DNA of 15,921 nt from an uncultured Oscillospiraceae bacterium (GTDB lineage: Bacteria > Bacillota > Clostridia > Oscillospirales > Oscillospiraceae). The position numbers and the translations under genes were made by a program. Under the pieces are notes generated by a model, which worked only from the letters and a program-made list of their open reading frames with translations, was not told where the DNA came from and did no database searches. Shown piece by piece: positions 1 through 7,241 of the stretch; position 1 is the stretch's first letter, and the number at the start of each line of letters is the position of its first letter. The stretch is from positions 1-15,921 of the forward strand of contig CAKUNY010000034.1 in assembly GCA_934668605.1 (NCBI GenBank). The letters run 5' to 3'.

Positions 1-228
1 TCAGTCGACGATTTCTACCGATACCTTCTGGCCATTGCGCTGGGCAACGGACTTGACAATGGTTCGGATTTCCTTGGCGATACGACCCTGACGGCCGATG
101 AGCTTGCCCATATCCTCGGGCGCGACACGCAGCTCGAGCACAGTAGTCTCGCCCTCGATCTCGGTGACGCTCACGCTGTCGGGATTATCGACGAGGTTCT
201 TTGCCATATACAGCAAAAGTTCCTTCAT
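1..228 (-). CDS. khpA: KhpA-type KH-domain RNA-binding protein
   Basis: A 75-residue single KH-domain protein (YlqC/KhpA family). Such proteins bind RNA and in several Firmicutes pair with KhpB/Jag to influence cell elongation and division. The KH signature GxxG is visible as GRQG inside GKLIGRQGRIAKEIR, about residues 42-56, and the length is normal for the family. I place the start at the ATG ending at 228 because a GGAG lies 8 nt upstream; a GTG at 237 is in frame but overlaps that Shine-Dalgarno, so it is unlikely. The stop is the first triplet of the window, so the gene is complete. It lies 18 bp after rpsP on the same strand, the usual Firmicute order (rpsP-khpA, then rimM/trmD, which would lie beyond the window edge). 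Confidence 0.93.
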   Translation of the reverse strand: MKELLLYMAKNLVDNPDSVSVTEIEGETTVLELRVAPEDMGKLIGRQGRIAKEIRTIVKSVAQRNGQKVSVEIVD

Positions 229-246
229 AGCAGCCACTCCTGGCGC

Positions 247-483
247 TTACAGCACGTTTGCCTTTTTCAGAAGTCCGCGAACCGTGTCGGTCGGCTGCGC
301 GCCGTTCTTGATCCACTGCTTGGCCTTCTCGGCGTCAACAGCGATGGCGTTTTCTGCCTTGGGATCATAGGTGCCGATCTCTTCGATGCAGCGGCCGTCA
401 CGCGGGAAGCGGGAGTCGGCGACAACGATGCGGTAATACGGAGCCTTCTTGGCGCCCATTCTTCTGAGTCTGATCTTAACCAT
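247..483 (-). CDS. rpsP: 30S ribosomal protein bS16
   Basis: A 78-residue protein that is recognisable along its whole length as bS16, a small-subunit ribosomal protein that binds 16S rRNA and helps 30S assembly. It starts [20 protein letters not shown], carries the conserved DSRFPRDGR and EIGTYDP segments, and ends with the [19 protein letters not shown] region. The start ATG is preceded by GGAGG with about 9 nt spacing. It lies between ffh (73-bp gap) and khpA in the conserved ylxM-ffh-rpsP-khpA order, so it is almost certainly co-transcribed with them. I saw no separate promoter in the 73-bp gap, which is A+T-rich. Confidence 0.97.
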   Translation of the reverse strand: MVKIRLRRMGAKKAPYYRIVVADSRFPRDGRCIEEIGTYDPKAENAIAVDAEKAKQWIKNGAQPTDTVRGLLKKANVL

Positions 484-556
484 GAAATATTTCCTCCAAA
501 GTTCTTTGTTCTTTTTATTTTCGTAAAGCTATACTGTCTTAGCTGAAACGATGTGT

Positions 557-1924
557 TTACATTCCGGGGAAACCGCCGGGGAAGCCGCCCATGCCGCCCA
601 TCTTGCCCATGCGCTTCATTTTCTTCGAAGCTCCGGGGCCGGAGAACTGCTTGACCATTTGATTCATCATGTCGAACTGCTTGATGAGCTGGTTGATCTG
701 CTCGACCTTCACGCCCGCGCCCGCGGCAATGCGGCGCTTGCGGCTGTGGTTGAGCACCGACGGGTTTTCGCGCTCATAGGGCGTCATCGACTGGATGATC
801 GCCTCGGTGCGCGAGATGGCCTTTTCGTCTAACTGCGCGTTTTTGAGAGCCCCCATATTCATGCCCGGCATCATGCCCGCCAGATCCTGCAAGCTTCCCA
901 TCCCTTTAAGCTGGACAAGCTGATCGTAAAAGTCAGCCAGCGTAAACTTGTTGGACTTGAGCTTCTGCTCGAGCTCTGCGGCCTTTTTCGCGTCGAACGC
1001 GGCCTCGGCCTTTTCGATGAGCGTCAGCACGTCACCCATGCCGAGGATCCGCGACGCCATGCGGCCGGGATGGAAGGGCTCGATCTGGTCTAACTTTTCG
1101 CCCGTGCCGATAAACTTGATGGGCTTTCCGGTGACGGCCTTGACAGAAAGCGCAGCGCCGCCTCTCGCGTCGCCGTCGAGCTTCGAGAGCATCACGCCGT
1201 CAATGTCGAGGTATTCATTGAAGGTCTGCGCGGCGTTGACCGCATCCTGACCGGTCATCGCGTCGACGACGAGCAAAATCTCGTTGGGCTTGACCGCGGC
1301 CTTGATCGCCTTGAGCTCGTCCATGAGCGCCTCGTCAACATGGAGCCGGCCTGCGGTGTCCAGAAACACCATGTCGTTTCCGTGCCGGATGGCGTGCGCG
1401 ACTGCGGCCTTCGCAATATCGACGGGGTTCGTCTGCCCCATCTCGAAGACGGGAATGTCGAGCTGGCCGCCCACGACCTGTAACTGCTTGATGGCCGCCG
1501 GACGGTAAATGTCGCACGCGACGAGCAGCGGGTTTTTGTTCTGCTTTTTAAAGAGCCCCGCGAGCTTCGCCCCGTTCGTCGTTTTGCCCGCGCCCTGAAG
1601 ACCGACCAGCATCACGATCGTCGGCGGCTGGGAGGCCATGTGAATTTTCTGGTTGTCGCTTCCCATGAGCGCGGTGAGCTCTTCGTTCACGATCTTGACG
1701 ATCATCTGCGCCGGAGTCAGGCTCTCGAGCACATCCGCGCCGACCGCGCGCTCGGTGGTTTTCTTGATAAAGTCCTTGACGACCTTGTAGCTGACGTCAG
1801 CCTCCAGAAGCGCCAGACGGATCTCGCGCATGGCCTCCTTGACGTCGGATTCAGAGAGCCTTCCTTTGCCGCGCAGCTTTTTGAACGCCGCAGACAGCTT
1901 TTCGGTCAAGCCTTCAAATGCCAT
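557..1924 (-). CDS. ffh: Signal recognition particle GTPase Ffh
   Basis: A 455-residue Ffh, the protein subunit of the signal recognition particle. It binds signal sequences of nascent chains together with 4.5S/6S SRP RNA and hands them to FtsY at the membrane. Domain order: N domain (about 1-90); G domain with P-loop GLQGAGKTT (108-116), DTAGR (189-193) and SKLDGDARGG (247-256); and a methionine-rich M domain (about 330-430) with the RNA-binding helix around SRKRRIAAGAG. The C-terminus ends in a Gly/Met/Phe-rich tail (GGMGGFPGGFPGM). The start has an AAGGAG Shine-Dalgarno 6 nt upstream, and the gene follows ylxM after only 3 bp, which implies tight coupling. Confidence 0.97.
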   Translation of the reverse strand: MAFEGLTEKLSAAFKKLRGKGRLSESDVKEAMREIRLALLEADVSYKVVKDFIKKTTERAVGADVLESLTPAQMIVKIVNEELTALMGSDNQKIHMASQPPTIVMLVGLQGAGKTTNGAKLAGLFKKQNKNPLLVACDIYRPAAIKQLQVVGGQLDIPVFEMGQTNPVDIAKAAVAHAIRHGNDMVFLDTAGRLHVDEALMDELKAIKAAVKPNEILLVVDAMTGQDAVNAAQTFNEYLDIDGVMLSKLDGDARGGAALSVKAVTGKPIKFIGTGEKLDQIEPFHPGRMASRILGMGDVLTLIEKAEAAFDAKKAAELEQKLKSNKFTLADFYDQLVQLKGMGSLQDLAGMMPGMNMGALKNAQLDEKAISRTEAIIQSMTPYERENPSVLNHSRKRRIAAGAGVKVEQINQLIKQFDMMNQMVKQFSGPGASKKMKRMGKMGGMGGFPGGFPGM

Positions 1925-1927
1925 AGA

Positions 1928-2272
1928 TTACTCCTTTATGCCTGCGCTCGCCCGCAGAATTTCCTGCATGGCTTCTTGCGCTTCGGGAATGGTTTGCAGT
2001 TTTTCGCACGCGGCCTTGATTTCCGCCAGCGCGATTGCCGTGCGCCGGTCGCGCGCAATGCAGCCGGTGACGCGCTCGATTTCTCCGAGCGACGCTTCCG
2101 CCCGGCTCAAGAGCTCATGCACGCCCTGCCGGCTCACGCCGAGCTCCGCGGCAATTTCGCTCAGGGAGAGATCCTGATTGTAGTATAAATCGAAGCAGGT
2201 GCGCTGCTTCTGACTCAGAAGCTCTCCGTAATAATCCAGCAGCAGGGACATTTGCAGCGCGTCTTGCTTCAT
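1928..2272 (-). CDS. ylxM: YlxM-type helix-turn-helix SRP-associated protein
   Basis: A 114-residue protein of the YlxM/p13 family, sigma-70 region-4-like HTH proteins encoded directly before ffh in Firmicutes. Streptococcal YlxM has been reported to bind SRP RNA/Ffh and modulate SRP GTPase activity. The N-terminal part LLLDYYGELLSQKQRTCFDL is typical, followed by the HTH SEIAAELGVSRQGVHELL (about residues 42-59). The ATG ending at 2272 is preferred: a GGGAGG lies about 5 nt upstream and the protein then begins with a family-like MKQDALQMS. An in-frame ATG seven codons earlier lacks a Shine-Dalgarno. It is the first gene of the operon and sits about 40 nt behind a strong promoter. Confidence 0.9.
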   Translation of the reverse strand: MKQDALQMSLLLDYYGELLSQKQRTCFDLYYNQDLSLSEIAAELGVSRQGVHELLSRAEASLGEIERVTGCIARDRRTAIALAEIKAACEKLQTIPEAQEAMQEILRASAGIKE

Positions 2273-2316
2273 GTGCCCCTCCCAAGCTGTCAACCTTTTT
2301 TCTTTACAGCCAGAGT

Positions 2317-2345
2317 ATCATACTAAATTTCCGCCCGCTTGTCAA
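2317..2345 (-). promoter_or_regulatory. Sigma-A promoter of the ylxM-ffh-rpsP-khpA operon
   Basis: On the minus strand TTGACA (2340-2345) is followed by a 17-nt spacer and TATGAT (2317-2322). That is a perfect -35, a 5/6 -10 and the optimal spacing. Transcription would begin near 2310, giving a leader of about 40 nt before ylxM. Confidence 0.85.
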
Positions 2346-2389
2346 GTAAAAATCCTGACAGAATCGCAGCGAGAGGCCAGTATTTTCTA

Positions 2390-2418
2390 TTTACATTTTG
2401 ATTACAACATGTTAAAAT
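2390..2418 (+). promoter_or_regulatory. Sigma-A promoter of the SLH/NAGPA gene
   Basis: TTTACA (2390-2395), a 17-nt spacer and TAAAAT (2413-2418) on the plus strand in an A+T-rich intergenic stretch. It is divergent from the ylxM promoter, with the -35 boxes about 45 bp apart. The leader would be about 50 nt, ending in a strong AAAGGAGG (2462-2469) 6 nt before the start codon. Confidence 0.75.
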
Positions 2419-2475
2419 TAAGAAACAAAATTATGCCGTCGTATGCGGCTTGGAAGTACCCAAAGGAGGAAGCCT

Positions 2476-4812
2476 ATGAAACGAATCATTGCCTGCGCGC
2501 TCGCGCTGTGCCTGAGCCTCGGCCTGATGGTTGGCGCCGCGAGCGCCGCTTCGCGCGAGGATGTCTTGCAGTGGAGAACGCCGCTGGGATCCAAGGTCGA
2601 TCTGACCGAAATCACAAGCGTCGAAAAAACGGCGTCCGGCTACAAAAATCTCTTGCAGCAGAACGTGCTTACATACGAGCCCAACCTGACCGTCAGCCCG
2701 ATGGTGATCTACGGCTCGACCCTTTATGGCAGAAGCACGATGAGCAAGATCGCGACGTATCTGGAGGATGAAGACCTCACGCTGGTCGCGGGCGTAAACG
2801 GCTCGTTTTTTGACATGTCGAGCGGCATTCCCTACGGCTTTGTCGTAGCAAACGGCATTCTGCGCACCAGCGGCAGCATCAACTCCGTCGGCTTTCTGAA
2901 AAGCGGCGAGGCCGTCATCGGAAACCCGGACGTACACGTGTATGTCAGCGGCGGCGCGCTCAATAACGCGGAGGTCTTTTATAATAAGGTACTTACGACC
3001 GGAAACGGCATTGGCCTATATTCGCGCGACTACGACACGGCGACCAAGAACCAGATCTCGGCCTACAATGTCGTCCTTGCGCCCACCGCGGACAGCGAAA
3101 CAGAGCTCGCGCTTCCGGGTGAAATGACCTTAACGGTAACAAAGATCGTGGAGTCGACCGCGTCCTGCCCGATCCCGTCCGGCGGCTTCGTTCTGTCCAT
3201 CGCGGAAAAGTCGACCTACTCGAGCGCGCTGACAAGCCTGAAATCCCTGCGGGTCGGCGACAACGTCAGCGTCTTCACCCGCTGCGACGACGCGTGGGAT
3301 CACGTCGTGTATGCCTGCGGCGGCGGAGACATGCTGGTGGAAGATGGCGAAGCGCTTACCAGCTTCACGCTCGACACGAAGGACGAGCAGCGCGCCAGAA
3401 CCGCCATCGGCGTAAAAGAAGACGGAACGGTCGTGATCTATACCGCCGACGAGTCCAGCAGCTCCGCCGGTATCGATCTTTACGATCTGGCTGAAAAAAT
3501 GAAGGCGCTCGGCTGCGAAACGGCGCTCAACTTAGACGGCGGCGGCTCGACGATGGTCGGCGTGCAGTATCCTGGCTACGATAAGTGCGCCACGGCCAAC
3601 TCCCCCACCGACGGCTCGATGCGCGCGTGCGCCAACTTCATCTTCTTTGTCCGCAAAAAGACCGCCGCGCGGGAGGCAGATCACATCTTCCTCTATCCCG
3701 CGCACACGTTTGCCCTGCCCGGGGCGAAGGTTGGGTACTCCCTCAAGGCGACGGACGCCGCCTATGTCGCGACCGATCTTCCCGGCCAGCTGCGCTGGTC
3801 TTCCAACTACGGAACGCTCGGCAGCAACTCTTTGACGGTGGAATCCGTCGCGGGCAGCCGGATCTCCGAAATTACCGTCAACGTCACCTCCGATGATATG
3901 AACGCGCGCGCCACGGTCACGGTGCTCGATGAGGTCACAGACATCACCGTCACCAAGGAAGACGGCAAGACGAAGCTCAAAACGCTCCATGTGCCGGGCG
4001 AGTCCAGCACGCAGCTTTCCGCGAGCGCAGCGTATTACGGCAGAGCCGTCATTTCCGCTTCGAACAGCTTCACCTGGGAGACGACCGGTGGCGTCGGCAC
4101 CATTACGAACGACGGCAGCTTCACCGCCGCGCAGGTATCTAAATTAACGGAAGGCACCATCGAGGTTTCCTACGGCGAGACGACCGTCTCCATTCCCGTG
4201 ACCGTCAGCCCCGCGAACCCCTTCTCCGATACGAAGGGCCACTGGGCGGAGGACTATATCAACGATCTCTACTTTGAAGGCACCATCACGGGCTCGACCG
4301 GCAAAGACGGCAAGCTTCTCTACCGGCCGGATGACTCCATGACGCGGCAGGAGTTCGTCGTCGCGCTCATGCGCTATCTCGGCACGAATTTGAGCAGCTA
4401 CGATTCCGTTTCCCTTCCCTTTGTTGACAGCAAGCAGATCGCCTCCTGGTCGCTCAGCGCCATGAAGGCCGCCTACAGCCTCGGCTACATGGGAGGCTCC
4501 AACGAGCAGGGCAAGCTCTACGCCCATCCCACGTCCACCATCACACGGCAGGAGGCTATGGTCATTCTCGCCCGCACGATGCCGGACGATACCGCGCTCG
4601 CGGAGAAGTATGGTCTTGTGCGCCCCGTCTCGGCTGATGATCTTTCCAAGAAGTTCACCGACGGCGCAAAAATTGCCGACTGGGCAAAGGACAGTTTGTC
4701 CCGCATGGTGTCCGCCGGGATCATCTCCGGCTCCAACGGCAAGCTGAACCCCACCGGCAAGGTCACCCGCGCCGAAGTCGCCAAAATGCTCTGGGCGCTG
4801 GAAAATCAGTAA
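2476..4812 (+). CDS. Secreted phosphodiester glycosidase-like (NAGPA) protein with three SLH domains
   Basis: A 778-residue exported surface protein. A Sec signal peptide (1-25, ending VGAASAA) is followed by a NAGPA/phosphodiester-glycosidase domain (about 70-395). This is visible in GVNGSFFDM (106-114), the RARTAIGVKEDG stretch (306-317) and the hallmark LNLDGGGSTM (351-360). Family members hydrolyse sugar-phosphodiester bonds; in bacteria they are thought to act on cell-wall polymers, and the exact substrate here is unknown. Residues 400-580 look like two Ig-like/beta-sandwich segments, and 581-778 hold three SLH repeats (WAEDYINDL, SWSLSAMKAAY, WAKDSLSRMV), which usually anchor proteins non-covalently to pyruvylated wall polymer. 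The ATG at 2476 is chosen for its AAAGGAGG; an in-frame ATG at 2443 would spoil the signal peptide. It appears monocistronic. Confidence 0.9.
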   Translation: MKRIIACALALCLSLGLMVGAASAASREDVLQWRTPLGSKVDLTEITSVEKTASGYKNLLQQNVLTYEPNLTVSPMVIYGSTLYGRSTMSKIATYLEDEDLTLVAGVNGSFFDMSSGIPYGFVVANGILRTSGSINSVGFLKSGEAVIGNPDVHVYVSGGALNNAEVFYNKVLTTGNGIGLYSRDYDTATKNQISAYNVVLAPTADSETELALPGEMTLTVTKIVESTASCPIPSGGFVLSIAEKSTYSSALTSLKSLRVGDNVSVFTRCDDAWDHVVYACGGGDMLVEDGEALTSFTLDTKDEQRARTAIGVKEDGTVVIYTADESSSSAGIDLYDLAEKMKALGCETALNLDGGGSTMVGVQYPGYDKCATANSPTDGSMRACANFIFFVRKKTAAREADHIFLYPAHTFALPGAKVGYSLKATDAAYVATDLPGQLRWSSNYGTLGSNSLTVESVAGSRISEITVNVTSDDMNARATVTVLDEVTDITVTKEDGKTKLKTLHVPGESSTQLSASAAYYGRAVISASNSFTWETTGGVGTITNDGSFTAAQVSKLTEGTIEVSYGETTVSIPVTVSPANPFSDTKGHWAEDYINDLYFEGTITGSTGKDGKLLYRPDDSMTRQEFVVALMRYLGTNLSSYDSVSLPFVDSKQIASWSLSAMKAAYSLGYMGGSNEQGKLYAHPTSTITRQEAMVILARTMPDDTALAEKYGLVRPVSADDLSKKFTDGAKIADWAKDSLSRMVSAGIISGSNGKLNPTGKVTRAEVAKMLWALENQ

Positions 4813-4850
4813 CGCCCGTCCACGGTTTTTTTAGAATCCTCTTGGACGTC

Positions 4851-4955
4851 CGTAGGGGTCGATGCCCACATCGACCCGGCAGAACACACCGTTTTTCCGG
4901 AAATCCAATGCGAATTCGATAGTGCCCTGGGGCGATGTGGGCATCGCCCCCTACG
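4851..4955. repeat. 105-bp palindromic repeat element with hairpin-forming inverted ends
   Basis: Two 27-bp ends are inverted copies of each other with two mismatches: left 4851-4877 starts CGTAGGGGTCGATG and right 4929-4955 ends CATCGCCCCCTACG. Each end is also a hairpin: GGGTCGATG-CCCA-CATCGACCC (4856-4877) and GGGGCGATG-TGGG-CATCGCCCC (4929-4950). The two mismatches between ends are compensatory within each hairpin (T-A against G-C), which suggests selection on or propagation of folded structure. About 50 bp lie between the ends. This looks like a MITE/REP-like dispersed repeat; copies elsewhere cannot be seen from this window. I saw no convincing target-site duplication. Confidence 0.75.
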
Positions 4956-4975
4956 CGTTTATTTGGGTTTTCCCG

Positions 4976-5410
4976 CAGAGGCAGATACAGGCTGGGCATT
5001 TGACGAACGCGGATCTTTTTGAAATCAAGCCCGTCACGCCCTACACGTCCAAAGACCTTGACTGGATGGACAAGAAGAGCCGCTCGACGATCGAGATGCA
5101 GGACAAGGCCTCGCGCCCCGAGATGGCGGAAAAGCTCTCGTCCTGCGCGCAATACGACACCATTTTCGTGGGCTTTCCCATCTGGTGGTACGAAGCGCCG
5201 CACATCATCGAGACGTTCCTGGAAAGCTGCGATCTAACCGGCAAGACCATCGTCCCCTTCGGAACCTCCGGCGGAAGTTCGATGGGCAAGACCGCGAAAA
5301 TTCTTGAGCCCAGCTGCCCGGGCGCAAAGGTGCTCGATGGCAAGGTGCTCCGCGCGTCCAGCTCTGAGGCAGACGTGAAGGCCTGGGTCGAGAGCCTGCA
5401 TCTGGCATAA
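4976..5410 (+). pseudogene. 5'-truncated flavodoxin-like gene
   Basis: Recognisable flavodoxin (flavodoxin_4-like, about 160 aa family) from ADLFEIKPVTPYT onward, including KKSRS, RPEMAEKL, the conserved core FVGFPIWWYEAPHII, the loop PFGTSGGSSMGK, and SCPGAKVLDGKVL near the end. What is missing is the start: the first strand and FMN-phosphate-binding loop (typically an SxTGxT-like motif right after the N-terminal strand) are absent. The reading frame runs upstream straight into the palindromic repeat at 4851-4955. No ATG occurs in frame between the homology start and codon ATG at 5066, and no Shine-Dalgarno is evident. I infer that the repeat inserted together with, or caused, a deletion of about 20 N-terminal codons. 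The homologous part has no frameshift or internal stop, so the decay is probably recent. Confidence 0.75.
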
Positions 5411-5422
5411 TCGTTTTTTCAT

Positions 5423-5460
5423 ACCGTCTGCTTCCCATTTTGGGCGGCAGGCGGTTTTTT
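5423..5460 (+). terminator. Intrinsic terminator after the flavodoxin remnant
   Basis: ACCGTCTGC (5423-5431) pairs with GCAGGCGGT (5447-5455) with one G-U wobble, extended inside by CCCA/TGGG, and is followed by a run of T to 5460. Confidence 0.85.
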
Positions 5461-5488
5461 AAATTTTTTTGGATTTTCCAAAATTTTA

Positions 5489-5556
5489 TCCCCCGGGGGA
5501 GCTTAAAATAGGGCGCGCGATCTGATAAGATACCAGCATGGCAGGCGCGTCTGCCA
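5489..5556 (+). promoter_or_regulatory. Putative promoter/operator region of the ABC importer
   Basis: Two dyads precede the substrate-binding-protein gene. A perfect 12-bp palindrome TCCCCCGGGGGA lies at 5489-5500, and TGGCAG-N6-CTGCCA lies at 5539-5556 (near-symmetrical even in its centre). Between them is a weak sigma-A-like pair, TTAAAA (5503-5508), 17-nt spacer and TAAGAT (5526-5531), which would start transcription right at the second dyad. An operator at +1 is a classical repressor arrangement, but no regulator gene is adjacent and I cannot assign the sites to a known factor. Confidence 0.4.
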
Positions 5557-5580
5557 AATCAACACGACAGGAGACACCCC

Positions 5581-7155
5581 ATGAAAAAGCTTCTCTCGCT
5601 TCTTTTGGCGCTGACCTTGCTGCTTTCCCTCTGTGCCTGCGCAAAGACCCCCGCCGAAACGGCCGGCGCATCCGCGCAGGAAGCCGCATCAAATGATACC
5701 AGGCTCTCGACGCTGGTCTACGGCTCGGGCGATTACACCCGCATCAATCCCGCGATGGACGAGCACGGTGAAATTAACCTCTTGCTTTTCGACGGCCTCA
5801 CCGCCCACGACGGAGAAAACAACATCGTACCGGGTCTGGCCGAAAGCTGGGACTTTGACGAGGTGATCAACACCTACACCTTCCATCTGCGCACCGACGT
5901 CACATGGCACGACGGCGAGCGCTTCACCGCGAACGACGTAAAGTTCACGATCGAGGCCATCAGAAATCCCGACAACGGCTCGGAAAACGCGCCGAACTTT
6001 GAAGACATCGAGGAAATCACAGTGGAAGACGATTACACCGTCTCCTTCCGCCTCTCCGCCCCGAACGCCGCGTTTTTGGACTACATGACGATGGCCATTC
6101 TGCCGCAGCACCTTTTGGAGGGCGAGGACTTCCAGACCTCCGATTTCTTCCGCAGCCCCGTCGGCACGGGCGCTTATCGGCTCGCGAGCTGGGATGTCGG
6201 GCAGTCGATCGTATTGGAAAAGAACGAGAGCTATTTCAAGGGCGCGGCGAACATCGACCGCATCATCTTCAAAATCGTCCCCGACGACAACGCGCAGGCC
6301 ATGCAGCTGGAGTCCGGTGAATTAGACCTCGCGCTCCTCGACCCCAAAAACGCGCAGCAGTTCCAGGGAAAAGACGGCTTTGCCTGCTATGACCTGAAAA
6401 CGAGCGACTACCGCGGTATTCTCTTTAACTTCTGGAACAGCTACTGGATGGAAAACCGCGACATCATCCCCGCCGTCTGCTACGCGATCGACCGGCAGGC
6501 CATCGTAGACGCGGTGCTTCTGGGTCAGGGCATGCCGGCCTATGGCCCGCTGCAGCGGAACATCTACAATAATGAAGATGTCGAGCACTACGACTATAAC
6601 CCTGAAAAGGCAAAATCCGTTCTGGAGTCTATCGGCTGCGTGATGGGCAATAACGGCTACTATGAGCGAGGCGGCGAGGAGATCGGCTTCGTCATCAGCG
6701 TCATGGCGGGCGAGCAGGATCGCATCGACATTGCGCAGGCCGCCGCGCAGCAGCTTCGCGATGTGGGCATCCACTGCACCGTCGATATCCCGGCCAAGAT
6801 GGACTGGGGCGGGCAGCAGGCGTGCCTGATCGGCTGGGGAAGCCCGTTTGACGCGGACGATCACACCTACAAGGTCTTCGGCACCGACAAGGGCGCGAAC
6901 TACTCCGGCTACTCGAACGAAAAAGTCGATGAATATCTGACGAAGGCGCGCGAATCGGCCGACCCGGCGGTTCGAAAGGAGTACTACGATCTTTTCCAGC
7001 AGGAGCTGGCCAATGACCCGGCCTATGCCTTCATCTGCTACATCGACGCGAATTATGTCGCCTCCAGCCGCCTGCACGGGATCTCGACCGATACCGTCAT
7101 GGGACACCACGGCGTGGGCATCTTCTGGAACGTCCGGGAATGGACGCTCGACTAA
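5581..7155 (+). CDS. Substrate-binding lipoprotein of a peptide/nickel-class ABC importer
   Basis: A 524-residue SBP_bac_5 family (cluster C) binding protein, the extracellular receptor of the importer encoded downstream. A lipoprotein signal is clear: a Lys-Lys start, a Leu-rich core and the lipobox LCAC, with Cys20 the likely lipidated residue. Family features include INPAMDEHGEINLLLFDGLT near the mature N-terminus, LAESWDFD, FHLRTDVTWHDGERFTANDV, SPVGTGAYRL and YDYNPEKAKSVLE. The family covers oligopeptide, dipeptide and nickel(-chelate) receptors. Substrate cannot be fixed from sequence; the vicinal His509-His510 near the C-terminus could be compatible with a metal ligand, but that is speculation. 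The start ATG has AGGAG 7 nt upstream. It is first in the operon and separated from the ATPase gene by an 86-bp gap containing a hairpin. Confidence 0.9.
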   Translation: MKKLLSLLLALTLLLSLCACAKTPAETAGASAQEAASNDTRLSTLVYGSGDYTRINPAMDEHGEINLLLFDGLTAHDGENNIVPGLAESWDFDEVINTYTFHLRTDVTWHDGERFTANDVKFTIEAIRNPDNGSENAPNFEDIEEITVEDDYTVSFRLSAPNAAFLDYMTMAILPQHLLEGEDFQTSDFFRSPVGTGAYRLASWDVGQSIVLEKNESYFKGAANIDRIIFKIVPDDNAQAMQLESGELDLALLDPKNAQQFQGKDGFACYDLKTSDYRGILFNFWNSYWMENRDIIPAVCYAIDRQAIVDAVLLGQGMPAYGPLQRNIYNNEDVEHYDYNPEKAKSVLESIGCVMGNNGYYERGGEEIGFVISVMAGEQDRIDIAQAAAQQLRDVGIHCTVDIPAKMDWGGQQACLIGWGSPFDADDHTYKVFGTDKGANYSGYSNEKVDEYLTKARESADPAVRKEYYDLFQQELANDPAYAFICYIDANYVASSRLHGISTDTVMGHHGVGIFWNVREWTLD

Positions 7156-7193
7156 GCTTACCAATCCATTGAAACCAATATAAAGCGTCGCAG

Positions 7194-7215
7194 GCCAAGG
7201 GAGCAGTCTCTTGGC
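7194..7215 (+). promoter_or_regulatory. Intercistronic hairpin between binding protein and ATPase genes
   Basis: GCCAAGGGA (7194-7202), loop GCAG, TCTCTTGGC (7207-7215): a 9-bp stem with one G-U pair and no T-run after it. In binding-protein-dependent transport operons such stems often stabilise the upstream message or trim downstream expression, giving excess binding protein. That role is inferred here. Confidence 0.6.
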
Positions 7216-7241
7216 TTGTGCGCGCATCTGAGGCAAAAATT

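Noticed and set aside
2271..2771. 166-aa open frame upstream of and overlapping the SLH gene start
   Set aside because: It has no Shine-Dalgarno, crosses the two promoters and runs out of frame through the signal peptide and NAGPA domain; it is a shadow frame.
4813..4835. Terminator for the SLH gene before the T-run at 4825-4831
   Set aside because: Only a 4-bp stem (CCGT/ACGG) with a 2-nt loop precedes the T-run, too small to call; it may have been damaged by the repeat insertion.
5539..5556. Possible sigma-54 (-24/-12) promoter from TGGCAG...TGCC
   Set aside because: The GG and GC elements are 13 bp apart, one more than the invariant spacing, and the sequence is better explained as a symmetrical dyad.
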